From: Stackebrandtia endophytica | Lineage (GTDB): Bacteria; Actinomycetota; Actinomycetes; Mycobacteriales; Micromonosporaceae | Length of the DNA: 64,000 bases | Direction of reading: 5' to 3' | NCBI RefSeq assembly: GCF_006716355.1 | Contig: NZ_VFOW01000001.1 | Span: forward strand, 5,146,001-5,210,000 | In this document: positions 43,819 through 54,400 of the stretch, piece after piece | How the letters are laid out: every line of letters starts with the position of its first letter | How positions within the stretch are numbered: the stretch's first letter is position 1 | Notes under the pieces: generated by a model | The model's database searches: none | What the model was told of the DNA's origin: nothing | Seen by the model: only the letters and a program-made list of their open reading frames with translations | Position numbers and translations under genes: made by a program

Positions 43819-44943
43819 ATGACACCACCGCACAACTACCTGGCAGTCATAAAGGTCGTTGGCGTCGGCGGCGGCGGTGTCAACGCCGTCAACCGGATGA
43901 TCGAAGCGGGACTCAAGGGCGTTGAGTTCATCGCGATCAACACCGACGCGCAAGCACTTCTGATGAGTGACGCCGACGTCAAATTGGACGTCGGCCGGGA
44001 ATTGACTCGTGGGCTGGGCGCGGGGGCCAACCCCGAGGTCGGCGCGAAGGCCGCCGAAGATCACCGCGATGAGATTGAAGAGGTCCTCAAGGGCGCCGAC
44101 ATGGTGTTCGTGACCTGTGGCGAGGGCGGTGGCACCGGAACCGGTGGCGCACCGGTCATCGCCAACATCGCGCGCAAACTGGGCGCACTGACCATCGGTG
44201 TCGTGACACGTCCGTTCACCTTTGAGGGCAAGCGTCGCCAGACTCAGGCCGTCGAGGGCATCGAGGAACTGCGCAACGAATGCGACACCCTCATCGTCAT
44301 TCCCAACGACCGTCTGTTGCAGACCGGTGACCGTGGAATCACCATGATGGACGCGTTCCGGCTGGCTGACCAGGTACTGCTGTCGGGTGTTCAGGGAATC
44401 ACCGACTTGATCACCACCCCGGGTTTGATCAATTTGGACTTCGCCGACGTGAAGAGCGTCATGAGCGGCGCCGGTTCGGCCCTGATGGGGATCGGCAGCG
44501 CGCGAGGGGAGAACCGAGCGGTCGAAGCCGCCAAGGCGGCGATCGCCTCCCCGCTGTTGGAACAGAGCATGGAGGGTGCTCGAGGTGTCCTGTTGTCGAT
44601 CGCGGGCGGATCGGACCTGGGACTGTTCGAGATCAATGACGCCGCCGAACTGGTCAGCGACTGCGCACACGCCGACGCCAACATCATCTTCGGTGCGGTC
44701 ATCGACGATGCGCTGGGCGACGAGGCACGGGTCACCGTGATCGCCGCCGGGTTCGACAACGACGACGCGTCCTTCGAGATGCCGGAGCCGATTCGGATCT
44801 CCAAGCCGGCCGAGCCGATCGCCGAGCCGCCGAGCCAGCCGAGCGAACCGAGCCCGGCGTCGCGGCCCGGAAGCGCGCCGCCGCCCCGGAAGGTGCTGTT
44901 CGACGACGTCGACGTCCCGGACTTCTTGAAGAACGGTTCGTGA
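43819..44943 (+). CDS. ftsZ: Cell division GTPase FtsZ
   Basis: The tubulin-like GTPase that forms the Z-ring. The 374-residue protein has the GTP-binding [13 protein letters not shown] tubulin signature, [14 protein letters not shown] at the start and the T7-loop [12 protein letters not shown] Pro/Ser/Glu-rich linker follows residue 318, ending in the C-terminal peptide [10 protein letters not shown] that docks SepF or other partners. I chose ATG 43819 (strong ribosome site) over the upstream in-frame ATG 43753, which would add non-conserved residues. It overlaps yggS by 4 bases. Confidence 0.98.
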   Translation: MTPPHNYLAVIKVVGVGGGGVNAVNRMIEAGLKGVEFIAINTDAQALLMSDADVKLDVGRELTRGLGAGANPEVGAKAAEDHRDEIEEVLKGADMVFVTCGEGGGTGTGGAPVIANIARKLGALTIGVVTRPFTFEGKRRQTQAVEGIEELRNECDTLIVIPNDRLLQTGDRGITMMDAFRLADQVLLSGVQGITDLITTPGLINLDFADVKSVMSGAGSALMGIGSARGENRAVEAAKAAIASPLLEQSMEGARGVLLSIAGGSDLGLFEINDAAELVSDCAHADANIIFGAVIDDALGDEARVTVIAAGFDNDDASFEMPEPIRISKPAEPIAEPPSQPSEPSPASRPGSAPPPRKVLFDDVDVPDFLKNGS

Positions 44944-45710
44944 CCATCGACGCCGATTCACCCCTCCAGTCCGGTTCGCGACCGGACGACGACTCGCCAT
45001 CGTCACGGCGGCAACAGATCGCCGAGGCGTTGCGGGACACCGACACCGAAATCGACGACGCCTGCAAGTCGGTCGGCCGTGACCGCGCCGAGGTGAAGTT
45101 GGTCGCGGTGACGAAGAACTTTCCGGCCGACGACGTGGTGCATCTGGCTCGACTGGGTGTCACCGACGTGGGGGAGAACCGTGACCAGGAGGCGGCGGCG
45201 AAGGCCGCCGAGGTGGCGCGGCGAGCCGTCGAGGTTCGGTGGCATTTCGTGGGACGGTTGCAACGCAACAAGGCCCGCTCGGTCGCCGAGTACGCGCACC
45301 TGGTTCAGTCGGTTGACCGCGAGAGTCTGGCACGGGCATTGGATACCGCGGCCACCCGGTTCGATCGGCGGCTGGGCGTGTTGATCCAGATCAGTTTGGA
45401 CGGTGACCGCGACCGCGGCGGTGTCGTCCCCGGGGAGCTGTCGGCCTTGGTCGACGTGGTGCAGAACGCGGCGTCGCTGTCACTCGAGGGTGTGATGGCG
45501 GTGGCCCCGAAAGAGTGGGAACCGGTCAGGGCCTTCGAGGCGTTGGCCGAGCATTCTCAAGTGGTGCAACGGCTTGCGCCGCAAGCCACTGAGATCTCAG
45601 CGGGAATGAGTGGGGACTTTCGCGAGGCGATCGCGTGCGGTGCCACGATGGTCCGTTTGGGAGCGAAATTGCTCGGGCCCCGACAAGATGTCGGGTACCC
45701 TGTGCGCTAG
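44940..45710 (+). CDS. yggS: PLP homeostasis protein YggS
   Basis: A 256-residue YggS/PLPBP-family protein, a single-domain alanine-racemase-like barrel that binds pyridoxal phosphate and buffers its levels. The PLP lysine is in [13 protein letters not shown], and [23 protein letters not shown] and [20 protein letters not shown] are the family motifs. GTG 44940 overlaps the ftsZ stop. In most actinobacteria a yfiH/pgeF gene lies between ftsZ and yggS; here there is no room for it. Confidence 0.93.
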   Translation: MTIDADSPLQSGSRPDDDSPSSRRQQIAEALRDTDTEIDDACKSVGRDRAEVKLVAVTKNFPADDVVHLARLGVTDVGENRDQEAAAKAAEVARRAVEVRWHFVGRLQRNKARSVAEYAHLVQSVDRESLARALDTAATRFDRRLGVLIQISLDGDRDRGGVVPGELSALVDVVQNAASLSLEGVMAVAPKEWEPVRAFEALAEHSQVVQRLAPQATEISAGMSGDFREAIACGATMVRLGAKLLGPRQDVGYPVR

Positions 45711-45769
45711 ACGCAAAGAAGTACATCGCTGTAATTTGGCGACACCAGGCCGGGAGGGAGCAGGAGTCG

Positions 45770-46342
45770 ATGGGCGCGATGCGCAAGGCGGGCGTCTGGC
45801 TCGGCTTGATCGAGGATGAAGAGGACCGTCAATACGACGAATTTGACGACTCCGATGAGTTCGACGATCGTGCCGACCGCGCAGCCAGCAGCCAGTCACG
45901 AGTGAGGCGGCTCGACCGCGCCGACCGATCCAGTGGTGAACGCACCACGGTGCGCCAGTTGTCGCGGCAGTCGGCGTCGGTGACCCCGTTGACCCGGGAC
46001 AGCCTCGCGCTGGCACCGGAACCGACGGTGCGTGACCGGCCGATGTTGGTGAGTGACAATCCGGAGTATCGGATCACCACGGTGCATCCGACGACGTACA
46101 ACGAGGCCAGGACGGTGGGCGAGGCCTACCGTGACGGCACTCCGGTGATCATGAACCTGTCCGAACTGGATGAGTCGGATGCCAAGCGGCTGGTGGACTT
46201 CGCGGCGGGCTTGGTCTTCGGTCTCCGTGGTAGTTTCGACCGGGTCACCAACAGGGTGTTCCTACTGTCTCCGGCCAACATCCAGGTGACCGCCGAAGAC
46301 AAGGCGAAGATCGCCGAGGGTGGGTTCTTCAACCAGAGCTGA
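45770..46342 (+). CDS. sepF: Z-ring membrane anchor SepF
   Basis: A 190-residue protein that links FtsZ polymers to the membrane. An N-terminal amphipathic helix (MGAMRKAGVWLGLIED) is followed by an acidic disordered stretch with many Asp residues, and the folded SepF domain begins near residue 100 (YNEARTVGEAYRDGTPVIMNL, then AAGLVFGLRGSFDRV). Start ATG 45770 has a GGGAGGGAG site. The gap of 59 bases after yggS could hold a minor promoter. Confidence 0.95.
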   Translation: MGAMRKAGVWLGLIEDEEDRQYDEFDDSDEFDDRADRAASSQSRVRRLDRADRSSGERTTVRQLSRQSASVTPLTRDSLALAPEPTVRDRPMLVSDNPEYRITTVHPTTYNEARTVGEAYRDGTPVIMNLSELDESDAKRLVDFAAGLVFGLRGSFDRVTNRVFLLSPANIQVTAEDKAKIAEGGFFNQS

Positions 46343-46357
46343 ACGAGGTAGCGCGGA

Positions 46358-46717
46358 GTGTTGTCGGAAGTGTGGCAGGTTGTCTACCTGGCGTTGTACG
46401 TGTTCTACCTTTTGTTGCTGGCGCGGTTGGTTGCCGGCGCGGTGGTGCGTTTCTCTCGCCGGTGGGAGCCAGGCCGATCCGCTGCGATAGCACTGGAAAT
46501 CGTATTTTCGGCTACTGATCCCCCCCTGAAAGGCTTGCGTCGAGTCATACCAACCGTGAGGCTTGGTAACGTGGCCCTTGACCTTGGCTTCCTTGTGCTC
46601 TTGATTATTGTCATAGTGCTGAGGATCTATGTGGTGGCACCTTTGATGTACCTTCCCTTAGGTCTCATGGAGGAATCCATGGCAAGGCAACCTGATGTGG
46701 TCACTTCAGACCGCTGA
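46358..46717 (+). CDS. YggT family membrane protein (SepG-like)
   Basis: A 119-residue protein with two hydrophobic regions (VYLALYVFYLLLLARLVAG; ALDLGFLVLLIIVIVLRIY) joined by a loop with ATDPPLKGLRRVIPT, the YggT-family landmark. In Streptomyces the gene at this position is sepG, a partner of SsgB in division; orthology here is inferred from position. GTG 46358, 15 bases after sepF. Codon use is slightly richer in A/T than its neighbours. Confidence 0.88.
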   Translation: MLSEVWQVVYLALYVFYLLLLARLVAGAVVRFSRRWEPGRSAAIALEIVFSATDPPLKGLRRVIPTVRLGNVALDLGFLVLLIIVIVLRIYVVAPLMYLPLGLMEESMARQPDVVTSDR

Positions 46718-46737
46718 CCGAAATGTAGGAGTAATCG

Positions 46738-47505
46738 ATGCCGCTGACCCCGGCCGACATTCATAGCATCTCGTTTAAGAAGGCCCCGATCGGCAATCGC
46801 GGGTACAACGAGGATGAAGTCGACAACTTTCTCGATGAGGTGGAGCGCGAACTGGAGCGACTCATCGAGTTCAACAACAAGCTGAGGGCTCAAAACGAGC
46901 AGCTGCTGTCGGGTGCCCCCGCCGGTACCGCCGACAACGCCGAACTCCTCGCCGAGTTCGAGCGGCTCCAGCGCGAGAAGAACGCCGCGGAGCAGGCCGC
47001 TCACGCTGCGGAGCAGGAGCTGGAAGAACTGCGCCACGCCGGTGGCATGCAGGGTGGCGCCGCCGCCGGACCCGAAGGTGGGGAGCAGCAGGCGCTGCGC
47101 CTGCTGATGGTCGCGCAGCGTACCGCCGACGAGCACATGGACAGTGCTCGCAGCGAAGCCGACACGGTGCTGACCGAGGCCCGGACCAAGTCCGAGGAGA
47201 TGGTCTCGCAGGCCCGCACCCAGGCCGAAACCATGGAGCGTGAGGCTAAGCAGCGTCACCAGGAGATCATGGGCAACCTGGAGGCGAAGCGTTCGGCTCT
47301 GCACAAGCACATCGAGGAGCTCAAGACCTTCGAGCGTCAGTACCGCACCCGGTTGAAGGCGTACCTGGAAAGCCAGCTGCGCGATCTGACCGGACGTGGC
47401 GAGGGCGTCATCGAGGGAGAGGCCGCTGATGCGCAGCCGGAGATCCGCGGTGCCGGAACCCCCGCCGCGATCCTGAGTCAAGCCCCGGCAGAGGCCGTTC
47501 GCTGA
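46738..47505 (+). CDS. divIVA: Polar growth / division scaffold DivIVA (Wag31)
   Basis: A 255-residue coiled-coil protein that marks curved membrane and directs polar wall growth in actinobacteria. The N-terminal lipid-binding module ([34 protein letters not shown]) is followed by a first coiled coil, a Gly/Ala linker (about residues 98-118), and a second long coiled coil with repeated [17 protein letters not shown]. It is essential in relatives. Start ATG 46738 is behind TAGGAG. It closes the co-oriented division block. Confidence 0.96.
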   Translation: MPLTPADIHSISFKKAPIGNRGYNEDEVDNFLDEVERELERLIEFNNKLRAQNEQLLSGAPAGTADNAELLAEFERLQREKNAAEQAAHAAEQELEELRHAGGMQGGAAAGPEGGEQQALRLLMVAQRTADEHMDSARSEADTVLTEARTKSEEMVSQARTQAETMEREAKQRHQEIMGNLEAKRSALHKHIEELKTFERQYRTRLKAYLESQLRDLTGRGEGVIEGEAADAQPEIRGAGTPAAILSQAPAEAVR

Positions 47506-47663
47506 CCTGGGAGAGTAACCCATTCGCCGCTCGGACGTTGTTAATACGAAAGGTTCCGCGTGTCTACCGCCTTGAGAGCTGGGTCACCGGGATGCCGTAG
47601 GGTGTGTGTCTCCACGAGGTGCCGCACCGCCAACATCGTCTATGTGGGGGGTTGATACACATC

Positions 47664-48248
47664 ATGATCGTCGGTAGTTTACTGCTCTTGGTTGCTGGAG
47701 CCGGGTTCCTGATCACCGGGCTCGCGATCGGCAATGACTCATTCTTGATCGGGACGATCGCCGCGAGCCTGCTCGCCGCGGTGTGCCTCTACGTGGGGTC
47801 GCGTCCTGCGCGGCGACCGGAGGAACGCCTTCGCGATCGTGACGAGTACTCCCTGGACAGGCAAGAAGACGATCGGTTGCGTTCGACGGGTCGGCGTCGC
47901 TATGACGCCGACGAGTGGAACCGTGCCGACGATCCCGACGGTATCCCCAGTGGACGCGGATCGGGCCGAGAAGATTATCTGGACATCGATGTCGACACCA
48001 GTATGGTGCCCTCGGACGAACCCGGCGAGGTTCCGATGTCCAGCGTCGAGGCCGCCGCGCTGATGCGGATGGATACCGAGGTCGAGGTCGTCGACGGGCG
48101 GCCCCGGTTCCACTTGGGCGGCTGTGTGCATCTGATCGGCCGCGACAGTGAATCCTTGCCGGCCTATGAGGCGGTTGAACTGGGCTTCAGCGCGTGCGCG
48201 CTGTGCCGCCCGGCGCAGTCGCTGCTGAGGGAGCCCACCCACCGCTGA
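47664..48248 (+). CDS. Conserved membrane protein of unknown function
   Basis: A 194-residue protein with two N-terminal membrane helices (MIVGSLLLLVAGAGFLITG and FLIGTIAASLLAAVCLYVG) and a long charged cytoplasmic part. The C-terminal HLGGCVHLIG and GFSACALCRP form paired CxxC-like cysteines that might bind metal. Members of this family often follow divIVA in actinobacteria, as far as I recall. The start at 47664 is inferred from the beginning of the first helix; no strong ribosome site is seen. The 158 bases before it may hold a promoter. Confidence 0.7.
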   Translation: MIVGSLLLLVAGAGFLITGLAIGNDSFLIGTIAASLLAAVCLYVGSRPARRPEERLRDRDEYSLDRQEDDRLRSTGRRRYDADEWNRADDPDGIPSGRGSGREDYLDIDVDTSMVPSDEPGEVPMSSVEAAALMRMDTEVEVVDGRPRFHLGGCVHLIGRDSESLPAYEAVELGFSACALCRPAQSLLREPTHR

Positions 48249-48299
48249 GCGGTCGATGTTCCCGCGCGGTGAGTGACGGGGTTGGGCTGACACACGATG

Positions 48300-48340
48300 G
48301 AGCACGCCTGGAGACATCCAGGCGTGCTCTGCGCTTTTGC
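48300..48340 (+). terminator. Strong bidirectional terminator between the division block and narI
   Basis: A perfect 13-bp stem (GAGCACGCCTGGA with its complement) and 4-base loop, followed by a run ending CTTTT. It lies 5 bases before the end of narI and 52 bases after the last division-side gene, so it can stop transcription from both sides. Confidence 0.9.
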
Positions 48341-48344
48341 GGGG

Positions 48345-49079
48345 TCACCAACCCCGGTGGATGGGTCGCCTGCTCTGGTCCTCTGTGGTGTCGCGGGTCC
48401 GGTAGACGATGTAGGGACGGAACAGGTATCCCACGGGTGCGCTGAAGGCGTGAACCAGCCGGGTGAACGGGAACAGCGTGAACAGTGCCAGGCCGACGAG
48501 TACATGCGCCTTGAACGCGGTGCTGGCCGCCGACATCGCCGAGACGTCCGGTTGCAGCACCCAGATGCTGCGAAACCACACCGACACGGTCTGCCGGTAG
48601 TCGACCTCCGGCGTGCCGCGCAGTTCGGCGATGGCCGACAGTCCGGTCGCGGCGAGCCCCGCGAGGATGGCCGCGACCAATACCAGGTACATCGTCTTGT
48701 CGTTGTTGGTGGTGGCGGTGAAGACCGGCCCGACGGTCCGTCGCCGCCAGATCAGTAGCGCGATGCCGGCCAGCGTGGCGATCCCCGCGACGAGTCCCAG
48801 TGACAACGCCACGATGTGGTAGGCGGTGTCGGAGACACCCAGCGCCAACGTCCACGACTGCGGGATGAGCAGGCCGACGACGTGTCCGATGATGACCACC
48901 AGGATGCCGAAGTGGAACATCGGACTGCCGATACGCAGCAGCCGGGATTCATACAGTTGTGAGGATCGAGTGGTCCAGCCGAATCGGTCATATCGGTACC
49001 GCCACACGGTGCCGCCGATGAAGATCGCCAGCACCACGTAGGGAAGAACACCCCACAGTAGAAACGACAGTGCGGTCAT
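48345..49079 (-). CDS. narI: Respiratory nitrate reductase gamma subunit NarI
   Basis: A 244-residue b-type cytochrome membrane subunit that takes electrons from menaquinol and passes them to NarH. About five membrane helices carry the heme-ligand histidines, including FHFGILVVIIGHVVG and the late LVHAFSAPVGYL. Last gene of narGHJI. It overlaps narJ by 4 bases (ATGA) and ends at the strong terminator. Confidence 0.95.
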   Translation of the reverse strand: MTALSFLLWGVLPYVVLAIFIGGTVWRYRYDRFGWTTRSSQLYESRLLRIGSPMFHFGILVVIIGHVVGLLIPQSWTLALGVSDTAYHIVALSLGLVAGIATLAGIALLIWRRRTVGPVFTATTNNDKTMYLVLVAAILAGLAATGLSAIAELRGTPEVDYRQTVSVWFRSIWVLQPDVSAMSAASTAFKAHVLVGLALFTLFPFTRLVHAFSAPVGYLFRPYIVYRTRDTTEDQSRRPIHRGW

Positions 49080-49741
49080 CGTGGGCTCCCGTCCCGTGAA
49101 CTCGGCATTCCCAGGGCCACCGGCACAGTCGACCGGGGTTGTCCGGGGCTCGTCGGTCGCGGGTAGGGGTCGAGGCCGACGGCTTCGCCCGGTGGCCCGG
49201 ACTCGGCCAACAGCAGCGCCTGATCACGTTGCGCCGCATCACAGGCCGGAAGCGTGTCACCGACGGCGTCCAAGACCACCGCGTACGGCGAATCGGCCAG
49301 CGCGAGCCGCAGCAGTTCCACGCTGGGGCGCAGCTCCCCGAGAATGCGTTCACCGATGTCGGGTGCGTGGGCGCTGAACTCCAGGATCACGGTGAGGTGA
49401 TCGGGTAGTTCGTCGGTGGGCGGCAACCATCCGGCGTCGCGGTAGACCCGGTTGAGCCGCGCCAACGCGGGTCCACGTCGCCGGGTGTCGCCGTCGGTGT
49501 AGTAGGTCAGGTGCAGGGTGCTGCGTCGACGCAGGTCGAAGGTCGCGACGTAGTCGGCGGCCAGCTCCGCTGAGGGGCGTCGTCGGCACCGCGCGGTGAA
49601 CTCGACCAATCCGGTGACCGCCGGCGACGCGGGTTGCTCGATCAACGCCTCCTCGACCAGTGGCAGACGCTCCGCGAATCGCCGGTCGGGATACTGCAAC
49701 AGCATGGCCGCCGCCATGCGGATGACCGCTCGTTCCATCAT
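49076..49741 (-). CDS. narJ: Nitrate reductase assembly chaperone NarJ
   Basis: A 221-residue cytosolic chaperone that inserts the molybdenum cofactor into NarG and holds the complex before membrane docking. Typical TorD/NarJ helical family pattern: LLQYPDRRFAERLPLVEEAL, YVATFDLRRRSTLHLTYYTDGDTRRRG with the conserved FDL and HLTY, and DELPDHLTVILEFSA. Overlaps narH by 4 bases and narI by 4 bases. It is not part of the final enzyme. Confidence 0.95.
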   Translation of the reverse strand: MMERAVIRMAAAMLLQYPDRRFAERLPLVEEALIEQPASPAVTGLVEFTARCRRRPSAELAADYVATFDLRRRSTLHLTYYTDGDTRRRGPALARLNRVYRDAGWLPPTDELPDHLTVILEFSAHAPDIGERILGELRPSVELLRLALADSPYAVVLDAVGDTLPACDAAQRDQALLLAESGPPGEAVGLDPYPRPTSPGQPRSTVPVALGMPSSRDGSPR

Positions 49742-51429
49742 GGTTGCGACTTGTCGTTGTCGGGGAACAGTCCCGGCGGCCGACCGTTGCCGTCCCAGTT
49801 GAGCAGATTCACCCGGCCGGACAGGTCACCGTGGTCGTCGCTGGACTGCCGGATTCGCAGGGCGTGGAAGTTCTCGACGGTGGCCGGGGTGGCTCGCCCC
49901 GAAGCCTCGCCCAGGGCACCCGAGGCGGAGAAGCCCGACATGCCTGGGCCGCCCTCGAAGTCGAGACTGCATCCCATCTCCTCGATGACACCCCGGTCGG
50001 CGTCGTCGACGCCGTAGGCGGTGGGAATGACATAACGGTCGTCGTACTTCGCCAGGGCCAGCAGCCGGTACATGTCGGTGATGTCCCTGGCCGTCAATCC
50101 GACCCGGTCGGCGATATCGGGGTCGGGCGTCTGTTCCAGGTTGACCGCTCGCATGTGAGAACGCATGGCGGCCAACCGTTGTAGTGCGGCGGTGACCGGT
50201 GCGGGGTCTCCCGCCGAGAACAGTTCCGCCAGGTACTCCACCGGGATTCGCAGTGTGTCGATCGCGGCGAACAGGTTGTCGGCGTCCTCACCGTCGTGGC
50301 CGGTGCGACTCAACGCGTCGACCACCGGTGACAGCGGTGGGATGTACCAGACCATCGGCATGGTGCGGTACTCCGGATGCAGCGGCAGCGCCAGACGGAA
50401 TCGTTTGGCGAGGGTGTAGATCGGCGACCGGGCGGCGGAGTCGATCCAGTGTTGCGGAATCCCGTCACGCAACGCCGCCTGCCTCACCCGCTGATCCATG
50501 GGGTCCAGGAACAAGTCCAGCTGGGACTCGTAGAGGTCGTGCGGGTTCTCGACGGCGGCCGCCTCGCCCACCCGGTCGACGTCGTAGAGGATCACGCCGA
50601 GATATCGAAGCCGCCCCACGCAGGTCTCCGAGCAGACCGTGGGCATCCCGACCTCGACTCGCGGGTAACACAGGGTGCACTTCTCGGCCTTGCCGGTCTT
50701 GTGGTTGAAGTAGACCTTCTTGTACGGGCAACCGGTGACGCACATGCGCCACCCTCGGCAGCGATCCTGGTCGACCAGCACGATGCCGTCCTCGGCGCGC
50801 TTGTACATCGCTCCGCTGGGACAACTGGCCACACAGGAGGGGTTGAGACAGTGTTCGCAGATGCGGGGCAGATAGAACATGAACGTCTCGGCGAACTCCA
50901 TGCGGACCCGCTCGCCCAGTTGCTGCACCACCGGGTCCTGGGTGGCCAGCTGCGGCGCGCCGCCCAGATCGTCGTCCCAGTTGGCGCTCCAGGTGATCTC
51001 GGTCGGTTTGCCGGTGATCAACGACTGGGGTCGGGCCACCGGAAAGTCATCACCCAGTGGGGCGTTGACCAGGTTGTCGTAGTCGTAGGTCCACGGCTCG
51101 TAATAGTCCTGGAGACGGGGCAGCTTCGGGTTGGCGAAGATGGTGGCGAGTTTCTTCAACTTCCCGCCGGCGACGAGTTTGAGTCGCCCACCGGCGGTGC
51201 GTTTCCAGCCGCCCTGCCAGCGCTCCTGGTCCTCGTACCGACGCGGATATCCTTGACCGGGACGGGTTTCGACGTTGTTGAACCACACGTATTCGACGCC
51301 GCTGCGGTTGGTCCAGGCCTGTTTGCAGGTGACCGAACAGGTGTGGCAGCCGATGCACTTGTCCAGGTTCATCACCATCGCGACCTGTGCCATGACTCGG
51401 CCGATCGGGCGGGGCTCTCGTTGCGCCAT
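49738..51429 (-). CDS. narH: Nitrate reductase beta subunit NarH
   Basis: A 563-residue iron-sulfur subunit carrying electrons from NarI to NarG. The four cluster motifs are in order: CIGCHTCSVTCKQAW, CEHCLNPSCVASCPSGA, CRGWRMCVTGCPYKK (Trp in place of Cys, as for the usual 3Fe-4S cluster) and CTLCYPRVEVG with CSETCVG. The long C-terminal helical domain is intact. ATG 51429 lies one base after the narG stop. It overlaps narJ by 4 bases. Confidence 0.97.
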   Translation of the reverse strand: MAQREPRPIGRVMAQVAMVMNLDKCIGCHTCSVTCKQAWTNRSGVEYVWFNNVETRPGQGYPRRYEDQERWQGGWKRTAGGRLKLVAGGKLKKLATIFANPKLPRLQDYYEPWTYDYDNLVNAPLGDDFPVARPQSLITGKPTEITWSANWDDDLGGAPQLATQDPVVQQLGERVRMEFAETFMFYLPRICEHCLNPSCVASCPSGAMYKRAEDGIVLVDQDRCRGWRMCVTGCPYKKVYFNHKTGKAEKCTLCYPRVEVGMPTVCSETCVGRLRYLGVILYDVDRVGEAAAVENPHDLYESQLDLFLDPMDQRVRQAALRDGIPQHWIDSAARSPIYTLAKRFRLALPLHPEYRTMPMVWYIPPLSPVVDALSRTGHDGEDADNLFAAIDTLRIPVEYLAELFSAGDPAPVTAALQRLAAMRSHMRAVNLEQTPDPDIADRVGLTARDITDMYRLLALAKYDDRYVIPTAYGVDDADRGVIEEMGCSLDFEGGPGMSGFSASGALGEASGRATPATVENFHALRIRQSSDDHGDLSGRVNLLNWDGNGRPPGLFPDNDKSQP

Positions 51430-51430
51430 G

Positions 51431-54400
51431 TCAGTACCTCACCTCGGATCGCCGTTTTCGCACCACTGTGATCTCGTCGCGCTGATTCCCGGTGGGGCCG
51501 ATGTAGTTGAACGCGTAGGACTGCTGCGCGTAGCCGCCGATCAGATGGGTCGGTTTGACCAACAGCCGGGTGAGCGAGTTGTGAATGCCACCGCGTCGGC
51601 CGGTGGTCTCCGCTTTCGGTACGGCGATGACCCGTTCCTGCGCGTGATACATGTAGACGGTTCCCGTCGGCATCCGATGGGAGACGATCAATCGCGCCGC
51701 CACCACACCGTTGCGGTTGACGGCCTCGACCCAGTCGTTGTCCGCCGCCCCGATGACCGCGGCGTCGTCGGGGCTCATCCAGATCGTGGGACCGCCGCGT
51801 GACAACGTCAACATCAGCAGGTTGTCCTGATACTCCGAGTGGATCGACCACTTCGAGTGCGGTGTCAGGTATCGCACCGTGACGGTGGCCTGCGGTCCGG
51901 GGCCGAACTCCGGTTCGCCGAACAGACGGGACATGTTCAACGGTGGTCGGTAGATCGGCATCGACTCACCGAACCAGTGCATCCAGTCGTGGTCCAGATA
52001 GAAGTGCTGACGACCGGTGAGGGTGTGCCACGGCTTGTCGTGTTCCAGGTTGATCGTGAACGGTGAATACCGCCGCTGCCGAGACTCCTTCCCCGACCAC
52101 TCGGGGCTGGCGCCCACCGGTGTGGGGCCGCGCTGGGTGTCGGAGAACATGACTCGCCGATCGGTGCCGTCGCTGATCAGTTCGGACAGATCGCAGCCGG
52201 TCCGCTCGGCCAGCCGTTGAAAGCCCTGGATCGCGAGCCTGCCGTTGGTGGTGCCCGATAGCGCCAGGATCGCCTCACAGGCTTTGACATCGGTGTCCAA
52301 CCGTGGCCGCCCGGCCGCGACGCCGTCGTCGACGGTGCCGCCCGCGTTGGCCAGCCACCCGACCTCGACATCGGGGGTGAAACTGACCCCCTTGACCGGC
52401 AGGCCCGATTCCTCCGCCAACGGCCCCAGCGCGGTGAGCTTCTCCGCGATCGCCGCGTAGTCCCTGGTCACCGTCACGATCTGTGGCAGGTTCCGGCCAG
52501 GCACGGGGGTCTGGCCGTCGGCTCGCCAATCGGGAACCGTTCCGCCCGGTTGCGCCAGCTCCCCCGGGGTGTCGTGCTGCGGTGGGACCGCGACGACGTC
52601 GGACACGGTGCCGAGGTGGTCTTCGGCGAGGCGACTGAACACCTTCGACAGTCCGACGAACGCGTCGAAGTCGGAGCGTGCCTGCCACGGTGGATCGATG
52701 GCGGGCGTGAACGCGTGCACGAACGGGTGCATGTCGGTGGTGGACAGGTCGTACTTCTCGTACCAGGTCGCCGCCGGCAGCACGATGTCCGACAGCAGCG
52801 TGGTGCTGGTCATCCGGAAGTCGATGGACAGCAACAGATCCAGTTTTCCGGTCGGTGCCTCGTCCCGCCACCGCACCGAGGTCGGTCGATGCGCCGGGGG
52901 CGCCTCGGCGCCCTGCACACTGGAGTCGGTCCCCAGCAGGTGGCGCAGGAAGTACTCGTCACCCTTGGCCGAGGAACCCAACAGATTGGCCCGCCACACG
53001 GTCAGCACCCTGGGCCAGTTCTCGGGCGCGTCCGGGTCGTCGGCGGCGAAGCCGAGTCTGCCGGCGGCCAGTTCGGCCGCCACGAAGTCCGCCGGATCGG
53101 TGTCGGCCTCCCTCGCCTGCTCGGCCAACGTGATCGGGTTGCGATCGAACGTGGGATACGACGGCATCCACCCCATGCGTGCCGAGGCCGCCACCAGGTC
53201 GGCGGTATGCCGCCCGGTCATCTTGTCGGGAAAGACCGGTGACGCCAACGCGTCGGCGGCATAGGCGTCGTACCGCCATTGGTCGGTGTGCAGATACCAG
53301 TACGGGGTGGCGGCCATGAACCTCGGTGGGCGGGACCAGTCCATTCCGGAGGCGTAGGTGGCCCAACCGGTCTGGGTTCGGCACTTCTCCTGGCCCACGT
53401 AGTGTGCCCAACCACCGCCGTTGACCCCCTGGCAACCGGTCAACAGCAGCAGGCTCAGAAACGCCCGGTACATCGCGTCGCCGTGAAACCACTGGTTGGT
53501 TCCGGCGCCCAGGATGATCATGGCGCGGCCACCGGAATCGCGTGCGGTGGCGGCGAACTCCCGGGCGATCTTGACGGCCCGGTCGGCCGACACCGACGTC
53601 ACCGTCTCCTGCCACGCGGGAGTGTAGGGACTGTCCGCGTCGTCGTAGCCGGTCGGCCAGTCACCGGGCAGTCCCGGCCGGGACACCCCGTACTGGGCCA
53701 GTAGGAGGTCGTAGACGGTGGTGACCAGGTGACCGTCCACTCGCATCACCGGGACACCGCGAACCAGCGTCTCGTCCTCGGCATCGAACCGTGGCAGCGC
53801 GACGGTCGCCGTGTCGTCGGTGTGGCCGTGGCCGCTCAGGCGGGGACGGATGTCGCCCAACTTCAGGTTCCACTCGCCCGGCTCGCCCCAGCGATGTCCC
53901 ACCGAACCCGTCGGGACGGCCGTCGACCCGGTGGCCTCGTCGAACATGACCGGTTTCCAGGCCGCGTTGTCGGTCGAGCGGTGCTCGGCCAGGTCGGCTG
54001 CCATCAGGAACTTGCCGGGGACGTGATGGTCGCCGTGTTCGTCCAGCCGCACCAGGAACGGCAGGTCGGTGTAGCGGCTGACGTAATCGGTGAACGCCGG
54101 CACCGGTTTGTCCACAAAGTATTCCTTGAGGATGACGTGCCCCATCGCCATGGCCAACGCCCCGTCGGTGCCCGGATGCGGTGCCAGCCACTCGTCGGCG
54201 AACTTGGTGGCGTCGCTGTAGTCGGGAGAGACCACCACGACCTTCTGACCCCGGTAGCGGGCCTCGGCCATCCAGTGCGCGTCCGGGGTCCGGGTCACCG
54301 GAACGTTGGAACCCCACAGGACCAGGTAGGCCGCGTCCCACCAGTCGGCGGACTCGGGCACATCGGTCTGGTCGCCGAACACCTGCGGCGAGGCGACCGG

